Positions 8,331 through 16,226 of a stretch of DNA of 64,000 bases are shown here, piece after piece. Within the stretch, counting starts at the first letter, position 1. Each line of letters opens with the position of its first letter. The DNA comes from Alphaproteobacteria bacterium. GTDB taxonomy: Bacteria; Pseudomonadota; Alphaproteobacteria; Micropepsales; Micropepsaceae. The notes below the pieces were generated by a model. It did no database searches, was not told where the DNA came from, and saw nothing but the letters and a program-made list of their open reading frames with translations. The stretch is from positions 16,155 to 80,154 of the forward strand of contig JAFBAL010000031.1 of the NCBI GenBank assembly GCA_019247845.1, given 5' to 3'. Made by a program: the position numbers and the translations under genes.

Positions 8331-9055
8331 TCCTGCACCAGCACGTCGGGCGTCTTCCAGGCCAGATGCTGGCCGCCATCGACCGCGATCATCTCGCCGG
8401 TGACGCTCTTGGCCTCGAGCAGGTAGCGCACCGCCCCGGTCAGGTCCTCGACGCTGGCGCCCAGCCCCAGCGGCGTCGATGCGCGCTGCCTGGCATAGCT
8501 CGCTTCGTCCTGGCGTGCGCCGATGAAGCTCGGTCCCGGCGCCACCGCGTTGACGCGCACCTGCGGCGCCAGCGCCTGCGCCATGGTGCGGGTGAGCCAA
8601 TGGAGCCCCGCGCGCGACAGGCTGTAGGTCATGAACTGCGGCGTGGGCTTGAGCACGCGCTGGTCGATGATGTTGACGACCGCGCTGCCGCCCTGGCGCG
8701 CCAGGGCCTGCGACAGCACGAAGGGCGCGCGCAGGTTGATCTCCATGTGGCGGTCCCAGCTCTCGCGCGTCGCGCTCTGCCAGTCGTCGTATTCGAAGAT
8801 CGAGGCGTTGTTGATCAGCGCGTCGAGCGGACCGGCGCGGTCGACGAGGCTCGCGACCTCGTCCTCGCGCGCGAGGTCGGCCTTGACGAGTGCGGCCTTC
8901 ACACCCAGCGCGCGGACCTCGGCCTCGGTCTGCCGCGCTTCCTCCTCGGACGTGTTGTAGTGAAGCGCCACGTCCCAGCCATGCTTGCCCAAGTCGAGCG
9001 CGATGGCGCGCCCGAAGCGCTTGGCGGCGCCGGTGATGAGGACGCGCCCCGCCAT
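8327..9055 (-). CDS. pteridine-reductase-like SDR oxidoreductase
   Basis: Short-chain dehydrogenase/reductase of the PTR1/FolM type, predicted to reduce dihydropterin or dihydrofolate with NADPH. The nucleotide motif is TGAAKRFG (8-15), with NNAS at 82-85. Instead of the usual catalytic Ser there is Asp131 thirteen residues before Tyr144, the arrangement known from pteridine reductases. The expected YxxxK lysine is Arg148 (YSLSR), an unusual substitution. The gene starts one base inside the trpS stop (TGATG) and overlaps folB by 4 nt, which supports a pterin/folate role. General SDR function is secure, substrate is inferred. Confidence 0.85.
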   Translation of the reverse strand: MAGRVLITGAAKRFGRAIALDLGKHGWDVALHYNTSEEEARQTEAEVRALGVKAALVKADLAREDEVASLVDRAGPLDALINNASIFEYDDWQSATRESWDRHMEINLRAPFVLSQALARQGGSAVVNIIDQRVLKPTPQFMTYSLSRAGLHWLTRTMAQALAPQVRVNAVAPGPSFIGARQDEASYARQRASTPLGLGASVEDLTGAVRYLLEAKSVTGEMIAVDGGQHLAWKTPDVLVQE

Positions 9056-10074
9056 CAGCCGACGAAGCCCACGACTTTCTTGGTCTCCGCGATGATCGGC
9101 GCGGCGATGGCGCGCGCCTTTTGGGCGCCGTCCTTCAGGATGCGGTCGATCTCGGCCTCGTCGGCGAGCAGGCGGCGCATCTCGTCCGCGATCGGCGCGA
9201 TCCTGGCCACGGTCAGCTCGGCGAGCGCGTTCTTGAACTCCGAGAACTGCTTGCCGCCGTATTCGCCAAGCACCGCGTCCGGCGTCGTGTCCGCCAGCGC
9301 GGCATAGATGTTGACCAGGTTCTCGGCCTCGGGCCGTCCCTCGAAGCCCTTCTTGTCCTCGGGCAGCGGATTGGGATCGGTCTTGGCCTTGCGGATCTTC
9401 TGCGCGATCGTGTCGGCGCTGTCGGTCAGGTTGATGCGGCTGTTGTCGCTCTCGTCCGTCTTCGACATCTTCTTGGCGCCGTCGCGAAGGCTCATCACGC
9501 GCGTCGCGGGCCCCGTGATCACCGGCTCCGGCTGCGGGAAGAAATCCTCCACCCCGAAGTCGTTGTTGAACTTCTGCGCGATGTCGCGCGCCAGCTCGAG
9601 GTGCTGTTTCTGGTCCTCGCCGACCGGAACGTGCGTCGCGCGATAGACCAGGATGTCGGCCGCCATCAGCACCGGATAGGTGTAGAGGCCGACGGACGAG
9701 CGCTCCTTGTGCTTGCCCGATTTCTCCTTGAACTGGGTCATGCGGTCGAGCCAGCCGAGCCGCGCCACGCAATTGAAGATCCAGGCGAGCTCGCCGTGCT
9801 CGGCCACCTGGCTCTGGTTGAAGATCGGCGTGCGCGCAGGGTCGACGCCGGCGGCGATATAGGCGGCCGTCACCTCGCGCGTGGCGCGGCGCACGTCGTC
9901 GGCCTTGGCATAGCCGGATTCCTGGGTCAGCGCGTGCATGTCCACGACGCAGAACAGACAGGGCATCTCGCTCTGCATTCGCACCCAATTCTTGAGCGCG
10001 CCCAGATAGTTGCCCAGATGCAGCGTGTTGGTCGGCTGCATGCCGGAAAGGACGAGTTGCTTGTGCGTGGTCAT
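9055..10074 (-). CDS. trpS: tryptophanyl-tRNA synthetase
   Basis: Class I aminoacyl-tRNA synthetase charging tRNA-Trp. The HIGH-like motif is TLHLGN (about residues 17-22) and the KMSKS loop is KKMSKTD. The length of 339 residues and the [21 protein letters not shown] start are typical. It begins the trpS-SDR-folB overlapping operon. The upstream 293-nt gap contains palindromic repeats and the end of glnD. Confidence 0.96.
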   Translation of the reverse strand: MTTHKQLVLSGMQPTNTLHLGNYLGALKNWVRMQSEMPCLFCVVDMHALTQESGYAKADDVRRATREVTAAYIAAGVDPARTPIFNQSQVAEHGELAWIFNCVARLGWLDRMTQFKEKSGKHKERSSVGLYTYPVLMAADILVYRATHVPVGEDQKQHLELARDIAQKFNNDFGVEDFFPQPEPVITGPATRVMSLRDGAKKMSKTDESDNSRINLTDSADTIAQKIRKAKTDPNPLPEDKKGFEGRPEAENLVNIYAALADTTPDAVLGEYGGKQFSEFKNALAELTVARIAPIADEMRRLLADEAEIDRILKDGAQKARAIAAPIIAETKKVVGFVG

Positions 10075-10150
10075 GACAGGCGCTTTTCGGGTTCGAGGGG
10101 CGCCTTATGCCCCGGCGACGGCGGCGGCGGCAAGGGCTTGCTGGATTTCA

Positions 10151-10170
10151 CCATGGCCGGGCTTGACCCG
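10151..10170. repeat. half copy of the GGCCGGG palindromic repeat
   Basis: The sequence matches one arm plus centre (CATGGCCGGGCTTGACCCG) of the palindrome at 10360-10380 in the same gap, but the second arm is lost. It is probably a decayed or partial copy of the same extragenic repeat family. Confidence 0.6.
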
Positions 10171-10189
10171 ATTGAAGCTTTGGCGTCAT

Positions 10190-10207
10190 GGCCCGCGAAT
10201 GCGGGCC
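10190..10207. repeat. perfect palindrome GGCCCGC-GAAT-GCGGGCC
   Basis: Seven-base perfect arms around GAAT, preceded by CAT. A related copy in opposite orientation occurs at 10294-10312, where the second arm carries one extra G. Typical of dispersed extragenic palindromes in alphaproteobacteria; no gene overlaps. Confidence 0.8.
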
Positions 10208-10293
10208 ACCCAGGTGAACGTCCTGCGGCGTTCCCTCAATTTTCGCTTTGACCCAGCTTCATGAAGATCGCGGTGCAGAGAGCCCATCTGGAT

Positions 10294-10312
10294 GGCCCGC
10301 ATTCGCGGGGCC
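10294..10312. repeat. inverted copy of the GGCCCGC palindrome
   Basis: GGCCCGC-ATTC-GCGGGGCC: same element as 10190-10207 read in the opposite direction, with a one-base insertion in the right arm. The two copies bracket about 85 nt of sequence with no recognisable gene. Confidence 0.75.
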
Positions 10313-10359
10313 ATGACAAGCGGCGAACGACTTGTTCGAGTTGTTGCCGTTTTGATGGA

Positions 10360-10380
10360 TGGCCGGGTCAAGCCCGGCCA
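10360..10380. repeat. perfect palindrome overlapping the glnD stop codon
   Basis: Eight-base arms TGGCCGGG and CCCGGCCA around TCAAG. The element runs into the 3' end of glnD: on the minus strand the last codons of glnD and its TGA lie within the repeat. Other copies are at 18506-18595. Confidence 0.85.
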
Positions 10381-13112
10381 TGATGAATAGGAGTTTCGCC
10401 TGCTAGCGCCTCCAGCAGCCTTTCCTCCACCGCCTTGATCCGCTCGGGGTGGACGATCTTGTGGCCGAACTTGTCGCGCACGTAGAAGACGTCCATGGCG
10501 CGCTCGCCATAGGTCGACACGATTGCCGAGGAGACCGACAGCTCGGACGCGAGCAGCGCTTGCGCGACGTCGTGGAGCAGGCCCGGCCGGTCGAGGCCTT
10601 CGACCTCGATCACGGTGGCCAGGATCGACGCGTCGTTGTCGAAGCGCACCCGCGGGCGCACATGGAATGCGTTGGCGCGGCGGCGCGGGCGTCGTTGCGC
10701 GAAGACGGCGCCGGCCCGCGCTTGCGGGTCCAGCACGCTGCGGATGGTGTGGTGCAGCCGCCCGGCGCGCTCGGCGTCGCCGAACGGACCGCCGTGGGCG
10801 TCCTGCACCGAGAAGACGTCGAGCGCATAGCCGTCGGCGGTGGTGAAGATCTTCGAATCCACGATCGAGCCGCCCGAGATCGAGATCGCGCCGGCGAGCT
10901 TGGCGAACAGCCCCTTGCTGTCGCGCGTATAGATGACGATCTCGGTCACCGCGCGGAAGTCGTTGCTCTCCGCCGACAGCGCCACCGTCTCTGCCGTCGC
11001 GTCGGCGCGCGACATCAGCCGCGCGTGGCGCTCTTGCGCGTTGGTGTCGAAGGCCAGCCAATAGCTGTCGGTGTGACGGGCAAGCGCATGGGCACGCGCC
11101 GCCTCGGGCAAGTCGGCGATGCGCAATGAAAGCGCCTGCCTGGCGTCTTCCAGCCGCGCGGCGCGCGCCGGCGCCGCATCGCCGCCGGTCATCACCGCTT
11201 CGGCCTCGTAGTAGAGCTCGCGCAGAAGCTGCCCCTTCCAGCCGTTCCACACGCCGGGCCCGACCGCGCGGATATCGGCGACGGTCAGGATCAAAAGCAG
11301 GCGCAGCAGCTCGGGCGACTGCACCACGTCGACGAAATCGCGCACCGTCTTGGGGTCCGAGATGTCGCGCTTCTGCGCAGTGTCGCTCATCGCCAGGTGG
11401 TTCCTGACCAGCCAGGCGACGGCGGCGGTGTCCTCAGGCGAAAGCCCGAGCCTCGGGCACAAGGTCTGCGCGATATGCGCGCCTTCGTCGGAATGGTCGC
11501 CCTTCATGCCCTTGGCGATGTCGTGCAGCAGCATCGCGCAATACAGCGCCTCGCGCGACTTGATGCGCTTGACGATGTCGCTGGACAGCGGGTGCTCGGA
11601 CTTGAGCTCGCCGCGTTCGATGGCGGCGACGTTGCCGACCGCGCGGATCAGGTGCTCGTCGACGGTGAAGTGGTGATAGGCGTTGAACTGCATCAGCGCG
11701 ACGACGCGGCCGAACTCCGGCACGAAGCGGCCGAGCACGCCGGCCTCGTTCATCCGGCGCAGCGCGCGCTCGGGGTCGCGGCGCGAGGTGAGGATCTCGA
11801 GGAACAGCCGGTTTGCCTCGGAGTCGGCGCGTAAGCGGTCGTCGACGAGATCGAGCGAGCGCGTGATGGTGCGCAGCGCCGACGGATGCACGTCGACCTT
11901 CTTCTCGTCGGCGATGTGGAAGATGCGGATGAGGCCTTTCGGATCGCGCGCGAAGGCGCCGGCGTGAGCGTTCAGCCGCCCGTTCTCGACGTAGAAGTCC
12001 TCGTCGCCGCTGCGCGGCTTGAGGAATCCCGGCAGCAACCGCGACAGCGCCGGCTTCGGCTTGCGGTTCTGCTCCTCGAGCGCGGCGCAGACGATACGGG
12101 TAAGATCGCCGACGTCCTTGGCGACGAGGAAATAGGCCTTCATGAAGGCCTCGACCGCGTGGCGGTCGCTACCGGCGCCGAAGCCGAGCGCCTCGGCGAG
12201 CGCGGGCTGGACGTCGAAGGACAGGCGCTCTTCCGCGCGGCCGGTGAGATAGTGCAGGCGCACGCGCACGTCCCACAGGAAACTCTCGGCGTGCCGGAAG
12301 GTCGCGAGCTCGGCGTCGCTGAACATGCCGGCGCGCGCGAGCTCGCTTGCGTCGTCGGTGCGATAGAGATACTTGCCGATCCAGTAGAGCGTCTGCAGGT
12401 CGCGCAGCCCGCCTTTGCCCTCCTTCACGTTGGGCTCGACGAGATAGCGGCTGGCGCCCTGGCGGGTGTGGCGCGCGTCGCGCTCGGCAAGCTTGGCGGC
12501 GACGAAGTCGGGACCGCCCCCGGCCTCGCTCCAGAAGGCCTTGCGCATCTCGTCGAACAGCGCGGGGTCGCCGGCGACCAGCCGCGCTTCGAGCAGCGCG
12601 GTGCGTATGGTGACGTCGGACCTGGCCAGCCGCGCGCATTCGGCGAGCGAGCGCGCCGCGCTGCCGACCTTCAGCCCAAGGTCCCACAGCATCTGGGTGG
12701 TGAACTCGATGACGCTTTCGGTCCAGGGGTTGCGCTTCTGCGGATGGACGAAGAGCAGGTCGATGTCCGAGCCCGGCGCCAGCTCGCCGCGCCCATAGCC
12801 GCCGGTGGCGACGACGGCCAGGTGCTCGGCGGTGGTCGGGTTCTGCGCGTAGTAGAAATGCTTGGTCGCGAAGTCGTAGAGCACCTGGACCAGCGCGTCC
12901 TGCAGCGCCGACAGCGCGCGCGCCGCGTCGAGGCCGGCGAGCGCGTTCGTCTCCACGCGCGCGCGCACCGCGTCGCGCGCGGCATGCAGCTCGTGCTTGA
13001 GCAGGACCAGCGCGGCGGCGCGCAGCTTCGCCTTGTCGGCTTCGGCTTGCGCCAGCGCGGTCAGCCGGTGGCGCAGCGCGTCGGCGTCGAATGGCGCGTT
13101 GACTTTCGTCAT
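10368..13112 (-). CDS. glnD: [protein-PII] uridylyltransferase / uridylyl-removing enzyme
   Basis: Bifunctional nitrogen sensor that uridylylates PII proteins when glutamine is low and removes UMP when it is high. The 914-residue protein has the nucleotidyltransferase motif GYGRGELAPGSDIDLLF near residues 109-125, an HD hydrolase domain (MLLHDIAKGMKGDHSDEGA), and two C-terminal ACT glutamine-sensing domains (EIVIYTRDSKGLFAKLAG and IEVEGLDRPGLLHDVAQ). The last residues (about HHGRA) and the stop derive from a dispersed palindromic repeat. It is divergent from mazE with only 22 nt between starts, so the two share a regulatory region. Confidence 0.95.
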   Translation of the reverse strand: MTKVNAPFDADALRHRLTALAQAEADKAKLRAAALVLLKHELHAARDAVRARVETNALAGLDAARALSALQDALVQVLYDFATKHFYYAQNPTTAEHLAVVATGGYGRGELAPGSDIDLLFVHPQKRNPWTESVIEFTTQMLWDLGLKVGSAARSLAECARLARSDVTIRTALLEARLVAGDPALFDEMRKAFWSEAGGGPDFVAAKLAERDARHTRQGASRYLVEPNVKEGKGGLRDLQTLYWIGKYLYRTDDASELARAGMFSDAELATFRHAESFLWDVRVRLHYLTGRAEERLSFDVQPALAEALGFGAGSDRHAVEAFMKAYFLVAKDVGDLTRIVCAALEEQNRKPKPALSRLLPGFLKPRSGDEDFYVENGRLNAHAGAFARDPKGLIRIFHIADEKKVDVHPSALRTITRSLDLVDDRLRADSEANRLFLEILTSRRDPERALRRMNEAGVLGRFVPEFGRVVALMQFNAYHHFTVDEHLIRAVGNVAAIERGELKSEHPLSSDIVKRIKSREALYCAMLLHDIAKGMKGDHSDEGAHIAQTLCPRLGLSPEDTAAVAWLVRNHLAMSDTAQKRDISDPKTVRDFVDVVQSPELLRLLLILTVADIRAVGPGVWNGWKGQLLRELYYEAEAVMTGGDAAPARAARLEDARQALSLRIADLPEAARAHALARHTDSYWLAFDTNAQERHARLMSRADATAETVALSAESNDFRAVTEIVIYTRDSKGLFAKLAGAISISGGSIVDSKIFTTADGYALDVFSVQDAHGGPFGDAERAGRLHHTIRSVLDPQARAGAVFAQRRPRRRANAFHVRPRVRFDNDASILATVIEVEGLDRPGLLHDVAQALLASELSVSSAIVSTYGERAMDVFYVRDKFGHKIVHPERIKAVEERLLEALAGETPIHHGRA

Positions 13113-13118
13113 CGCGCG

Positions 13119-13135
13119 TAATTACATTGTAATTA
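13119..13135. promoter_or_regulatory. palindromic operator between glnD and the MazE-like antitoxin
   Basis: TAATTACATTGTAATTA has perfect 8-base arms (TAATTACA/TGTAATTA) around one base, is AT-rich in GC-rich surroundings, and touches the antitoxin ATG at 13135. It is a likely autoregulatory site of the MazE-type antitoxin and may also affect the divergent glnD promoter. Confidence 0.7.
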
Positions 13136-13404
13136 TGAAGAAGTCCAACTCGGTGACCGCCGAGATCGTGCGTATCGGAAACTCGCACGGCGTGCGCATT
13201 CCCAAGTCGATCCGCGAGCAGGCGGGGCTGACCGGCACCGTCACGCTCACTGTCACCGGCGGCGCGCTCGTCATCCGTGCCAAGCGCAAGCCGCGAGAGG
13301 GCTGGGAAAAGCAATATCGTCAAGCTCTGAAGGAAAGCCCCGAGCAGGAGCTGCTTCTGCCCGACGACGTCGGCACCGTCTATGACAAGGACTGGACGTG
13401 GTAG
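13135..13404 (+). CDS. MazE-like antitoxin (AbrB/SpoVT swapped-hairpin DNA-binding)
   Basis: Antitoxin of a type II module. The 89-residue protein has the AbrB/MazE fold signature in residues 8-30 (AEIVRIGNSHGVRIPKSIRE), followed by a basic linker and an acidic, Trp-containing tail (residues 60-89) that should wrap the toxin. It binds DNA as a dimer; a perfect palindrome abuts its start. The MazF-like toxin gene overlaps its 3' end by 7 nt. Residence next to glnD looks like a chance insertion site. Confidence 0.88.
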   Translation: MKKSNSVTAEIVRIGNSHGVRIPKSIREQAGLTGTVTLTVTGGALVIRAKRKPREGWEKQYRQALKESPEQELLLPDDVGTVYDKDWTW

Positions 13405-13721
13405 CGCCACGCCGGTTCGACGTTTTCCTGGTCCCGCTGGATCCCGCGCGCGGCGCCGAGATGCAGAAGACCCGGCCTTGCGTGATCGTTTCGCCCGACG
13501 TCTCCAATCGCGTCCTCAGGACGGTGGTCGTCGTGCCTCTGACCTCGAACCGGCATGGCTTCCCGGGACGATTGGGGCTCGTGTTCCAGAACAAGCAAGG
13601 CGAATTCGCGACCGACCAACTGCGTGCCGTGGACAAAAGCCGGCTCGTGCGCAAGGTCGGGACGGTTCAGGCGGCGGATCGCGCTCGCATCACCGCCGCC
13701 CTTACCGAGTTCTTCGCCTGA
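13398..13721 (+). CDS. MazF/PemK-family endoribonuclease toxin
   Basis: Toxin partner of the upstream AbrB-type antitoxin, predicted to cleave mRNA. The 107-residue protein carries the family core: RFDVFLVPLDPARGAEMQKTRPCVIVSP near the N-terminus (conserved Arg and the KTRP loop), VVVVPLTS in the middle, and the LRAVDKSRLVRKVGTV stretch late. It begins with GTG inside the antitoxin gene (7-nt overlap), typical for coupled toxin translation. Confidence 0.9.
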   Translation: MVAPRRFDVFLVPLDPARGAEMQKTRPCVIVSPDVSNRVLRTVVVVPLTSNRHGFPGRLGLVFQNKQGEFATDQLRAVDKSRLVRKVGTVQAADRARITAALTEFFA

Positions 13722-13723
13722 CG

Positions 13724-14443
13724 CTACATCTTGCTTTCGACCGCGGTGGTGTCGTGGCCGGACAGCCAGCGCTGCACGAAGCCGGCAAGGCCCGCGCCGA
13801 TCAGCGGCATGACCCAGAAGAACCACAGCTGCTCGAGCGCCACGCCGCCCTGGACGACCGCGACCCCCATCGAGCGCGCGGGGTTGACCGAGGTGTTGGT
13901 CACCGGGATCGAGATCAGGTGGATCAGGGTCAGGCCCAGGCCGATCGCGATCGGCGCGAAGCCGGCCGGCTCCTTGTAGGAGGTGGCGCCCAGGATGATC
14001 ATCAGGAACATGAAGGTCATGACGATCTCGCAGACCGCGCCCGCCATCATCGAATAGTGCTGCGGCGAGGCATCGCCATAGCCGTTCGTCGCGAAGCCCG
14101 CCGACGCATCGAAGCCCGGCACGCCGCCGGCTATGAGATAGAGCACGCCCGCGCCCGCGATGCCGCCCAGGACCTGCGCGATCCAATAGGGGATGACGTC
14201 CTTGGCCGCGAAGCGCCCGGCTGCGAACAGGCCGAGCGTCACCGCCGGATTGAAATGCGCGCCCGAGATGTGGCCGAAGGCATAGGCGCCGGTGAGCACC
14301 GTGAGCCCGAAGGCGAGCGCCACGCCGGCATAGCCGATGCCGACGTCGGGAACGCCGGCCGCCAGCACAGCGGCGCCGCAGCCGCCCAGCACAAGCCACG
14401 CCGTGCCGATGAACTCCGCGGCCAATCTCCTGGAACTGTCCAT
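13724..14443 (-). CDS. aqpZ: aquaporin Z-type water channel
   Basis: Inner-membrane water channel of the MIP family, 239 residues with six membrane segments. Both NPA boxes are intact (residues 65-67 and 187-189). Likely selectivity-filter residues Phe45, His175, Thr184 and Arg190 correspond to the water-selective AqpZ pattern rather than a glycerol facilitator. The gene is single and convergent with the MazF toxin gene (2 nt apart). Confidence 0.93.
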   Translation of the reverse strand: MDSSRRLAAEFIGTAWLVLGGCGAAVLAAGVPDVGIGYAGVALAFGLTVLTGAYAFGHISGAHFNPAVTLGLFAAGRFAAKDVIPYWIAQVLGGIAGAGVLYLIAGGVPGFDASAGFATNGYGDASPQHYSMMAGAVCEIVMTFMFLMIILGATSYKEPAGFAPIAIGLGLTLIHLISIPVTNTSVNPARSMGVAVVQGGVALEQLWFFWVMPLIGAGLAGFVQRWLSGHDTTAVESKM

Positions 14444-14563
14444 GATGTTTCCCCTCTATCGCGTATCGCCCGTCGAATCGGGCCCCATGAGGCCATTCTA
14501 CGCCCGCGCAAGGTGATTCTTCCCGCCGCCCGCGCTAGGCTCCGGCTCCCCGGGGAGGAGATC

Positions 14564-15094
14564 ATGCGCAGGCTGGTTCTGGTTTTCGCGACAGTTTTCC
14601 TCGGCCAAGCCCACGCGGGCGAACCTGCCCCGGCGGCGCCGGTACCAGCACCAGCGCCAGCGCCAGCACCAGCACCAGCACCAGCACCAGCACGAGCAAA
14701 GGAGCAGACCATGGGTCACATCACCGGCGTCGGCGGCATCTTCTTCAAGGCCAAGGATCCCAAGGCGCTGGGCGCCTGGTACCGCGACACCCTCGGCATC
14801 GACATCCAGAGCTGGGGCGGGGCGGCGCTTCCCACCGACGCGCCCGGCCACCCTTCCGTCACCGTATTCGGCCTGTTCGCGCAGGACACCAAATACTTCG
14901 ACCCGTCGACGCGCGAGCTGATGATCAATTTCGCCGTCGACGACATGGACGCGATGATCGCGACGCTCGAGGCCAAGGGCGTCAAGGTGCTCGGCCGCGA
15001 CGACACCGGCGACCCGAACGGCCGCTTCGCCTGGATCATGGATCCGGAAGGGACCAAGATCGAGCTGTGGCAGGAGAAGAAGGCGGCGAAGTAG
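14564..15094 (+). CDS. VOC (glyoxalase/bleomycin-resistance) protein with signal peptide and Ala-Pro linker
   Basis: The protein has a signal-like N-terminus (MRRLVLVFATVFLGQAHAG), an Ala-Pro repeat linker (about residues 23-45) and one vicinal-oxygen-chelate domain (about 50-173) ending in the typical DPEGTKIELWQ. The first start (14564) has GGGGAGGAG upstream. A second ATG at 14711, just before the VOC domain, also has AAAGGAG with 6-nt spacing, so exported and cytosolic forms may both be made. Substrate is unknown; single-domain VOC proteins usually dimerise. Confidence 0.85.
   Translation: MRRLVLVFATVFLGQAHAGEPAPAAPVPAPAPAPAPAPAPAPARAKEQTMGHITGVGGIFFKAKDPKALGAWYRDTLGIDIQSWGGAALPTDAPGHPSVTVFGLFAQDTKYFDPSTRELMINFAVDDMDAMIATLEAKGVKVLGRDDTGDPNGRFAWIMDPEGTKIELWQEKKAAK
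14641..14695. repeat. CCAGCA/CCAGCG tandem hexamer repeat encoding an Ala-Pro linker
   Basis: Near-perfect six-base tandem repeats (CCAGCA or CCAGCG) within the VOC gene, encoding alternating Pro and Ala between the signal peptide and the VOC domain. Copy-number change would stay in frame and only alter linker length. Confidence 0.8.
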
Positions 15095-15186
15095 GCGGCA
15101 TACGGGGGACGAGCGCGCTCGAGGTAAACAATAGACTTTCTTCCATAGGTTGATATTATGGTCCCTGCACTTCAGAAGGGATGCAG

Positions 15187-15627
15187 ATGGAACACGCGCA
15201 ATGGCTCGACGGCATGCAGTGGGTGACGATCGCAGCACTCATCGGAGCAGCGGTGACGCTCATCGTTTATGTCATTCAGACAGTCATCGTCTGGCGCACG
15301 CCAAAGGACGCAACCCTGCAAAAGGTCTCGGCAGTGGTGGACAAGGCGAGCGAGGCCGGGGGAGCCGCCATCAGCCTCGCGGACGCCACCAAGCTCCTCG
15401 AAGCGTTTTCCAAAACGATCGACAGCTTGGCCAAGGCAGGGCCCGCGCTCACCTCGCTGGCCGCGTCCATCCTGTTTCTCGGCGTGGGCGCGATCAGCGC
15501 CGGCGCGTTCCAGCCGTCTCCGGCCTCACAAAAGCAGGAGCAGGCTGCGGACAAGCAGTCCAATAGCGCTACGCAGCCTCACCGCACGCCACCGAAGGTG
15601 TCGAAGGACAAGAAGGAGGGTGGATAA
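15187..15627 (+). CDS. small two-segment membrane protein, first gene of the C70-protease cassette
   Basis: Not recognised. The 146-residue protein has a hydrophobic segment at about residues 12-35, a soluble helical region (QKVSAVVDKASEAGGAAIS, then LLEAFSKTIDSLAKAG), a second hydrophobic segment (LTSLAASILFLGVGAISAGAF, about 87-107) and a polar Gln/Lys-rich tail. ATG at 15187 is chosen over the ATG at 15181 because GAAGGG is then 6 nt upstream. The papain-like protease gene begins 6 nt after its stop, so it is probably a membrane partner of that protein. Confidence 0.75.
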   Translation: MEHAQWLDGMQWVTIAALIGAAVTLIVYVIQTVIVWRTPKDATLQKVSAVVDKASEAGGAAISLADATKLLEAFSKTIDSLAKAGPALTSLAASILFLGVGAISAGAFQPSPASQKQEQAADKQSNSATQPHRTPPKVSKDKKEGG

Positions 15628-15632
15628 GGACC

Positions 15633-16226
15633 GTGCGGCGGCCGTCCTTCCTGAGAAAGGTCAAGACACTTGTCGTCCGCCGCGCCAACGGCGCGATCCA
15701 TTCTCTGTCGGCAGTCGTGCCGTCTTCCGGCAGCGTGCCGCTGAATATGCAGGTGCAGAAGCGCAGTTTGTGGTGCTGGGCCGCCGTCAGCGCTAGCGTG
15801 TCCGTCGCGCTCGATGCGGCGAGCACCTGGCAGCAATGCAGTGTGGCCAACAAGGCGATCGGCCGCGCCGATTGCTGCGCCGCAGGCGACTGCAACCAGA
15901 TCGGCTATCTGGATACTGCACTGTCGGTCGTGGATTGCTATGACAGCAAGCAGGTCGGCGTGACGCGCTTCAACCAGATCAAGGAGCAAATCGGGCGCGG
16001 CCTGCCCGTCGGGTGTAGGATCTACTGGCGGACCCTGGACATGGGGCATTTCGTGGCAATTTCGGGTTGGACCGAATCCGGATCGAGCCAATATCTGAAC
16101 GTCGCGGACCCGGCCCGGGGAACTACGACGCCGGTCGCTTTCGATGCGTTCTGCACCGCCTATATGAACGACGGCGAGTGGACCCACAGCTATTACCTCA
16201 AACACCCCGGCGGAGGTGGAGCGTGA
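15633..16226 (+). CDS. papain-like cysteine protease (C70/C39-like)
   Basis: Predicted cysteine peptidase with the papain-like signature Q-x5-WCWAA (NMQVQKRSLWCWAA, about residues 38-51; nucleophile the Cys of WCWA) and a later MGHFVAISGW block supplying the His, followed by an Asp (NVADPARG). Such domains occur in AvrRpt2-type effectors and C39-like bacteriocin-processing peptidases. The basic N-terminus lacks a clear Sec signal. Several extra Cys (DCCAAGDC) may form disulfides. The start is GTG; the next gene overlaps its stop by 4 nt. Target unknown. Confidence 0.78.
   Translation: MRRPSFLRKVKTLVVRRANGAIHSLSAVVPSSGSVPLNMQVQKRSLWCWAAVSASVSVALDAASTWQQCSVANKAIGRADCCAAGDCNQIGYLDTALSVVDCYDSKQVGVTRFNQIKEQIGRGLPVGCRIYWRTLDMGHFVAISGWTESGSSQYLNVADPARGTTTPVAFDAFCTAYMNDGEWTHSYYLKHPGGGGA

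Noticed and set aside
10075..10367. Hidden gene between trpS and glnD
   Set aside because: Open frames there are short, and the sequence is mostly palindromic repeats.
14641..14695. CRISPR-like short tandem repeats
   Set aside because: Hexamer period with no spacers; encodes a Pro-Ala linker.
15172..15189. ATG at 15181 as start of the cassette membrane protein
   Set aside because: The AGAAGGG ribosome site directly abuts it; ATG 15187 has proper spacing.
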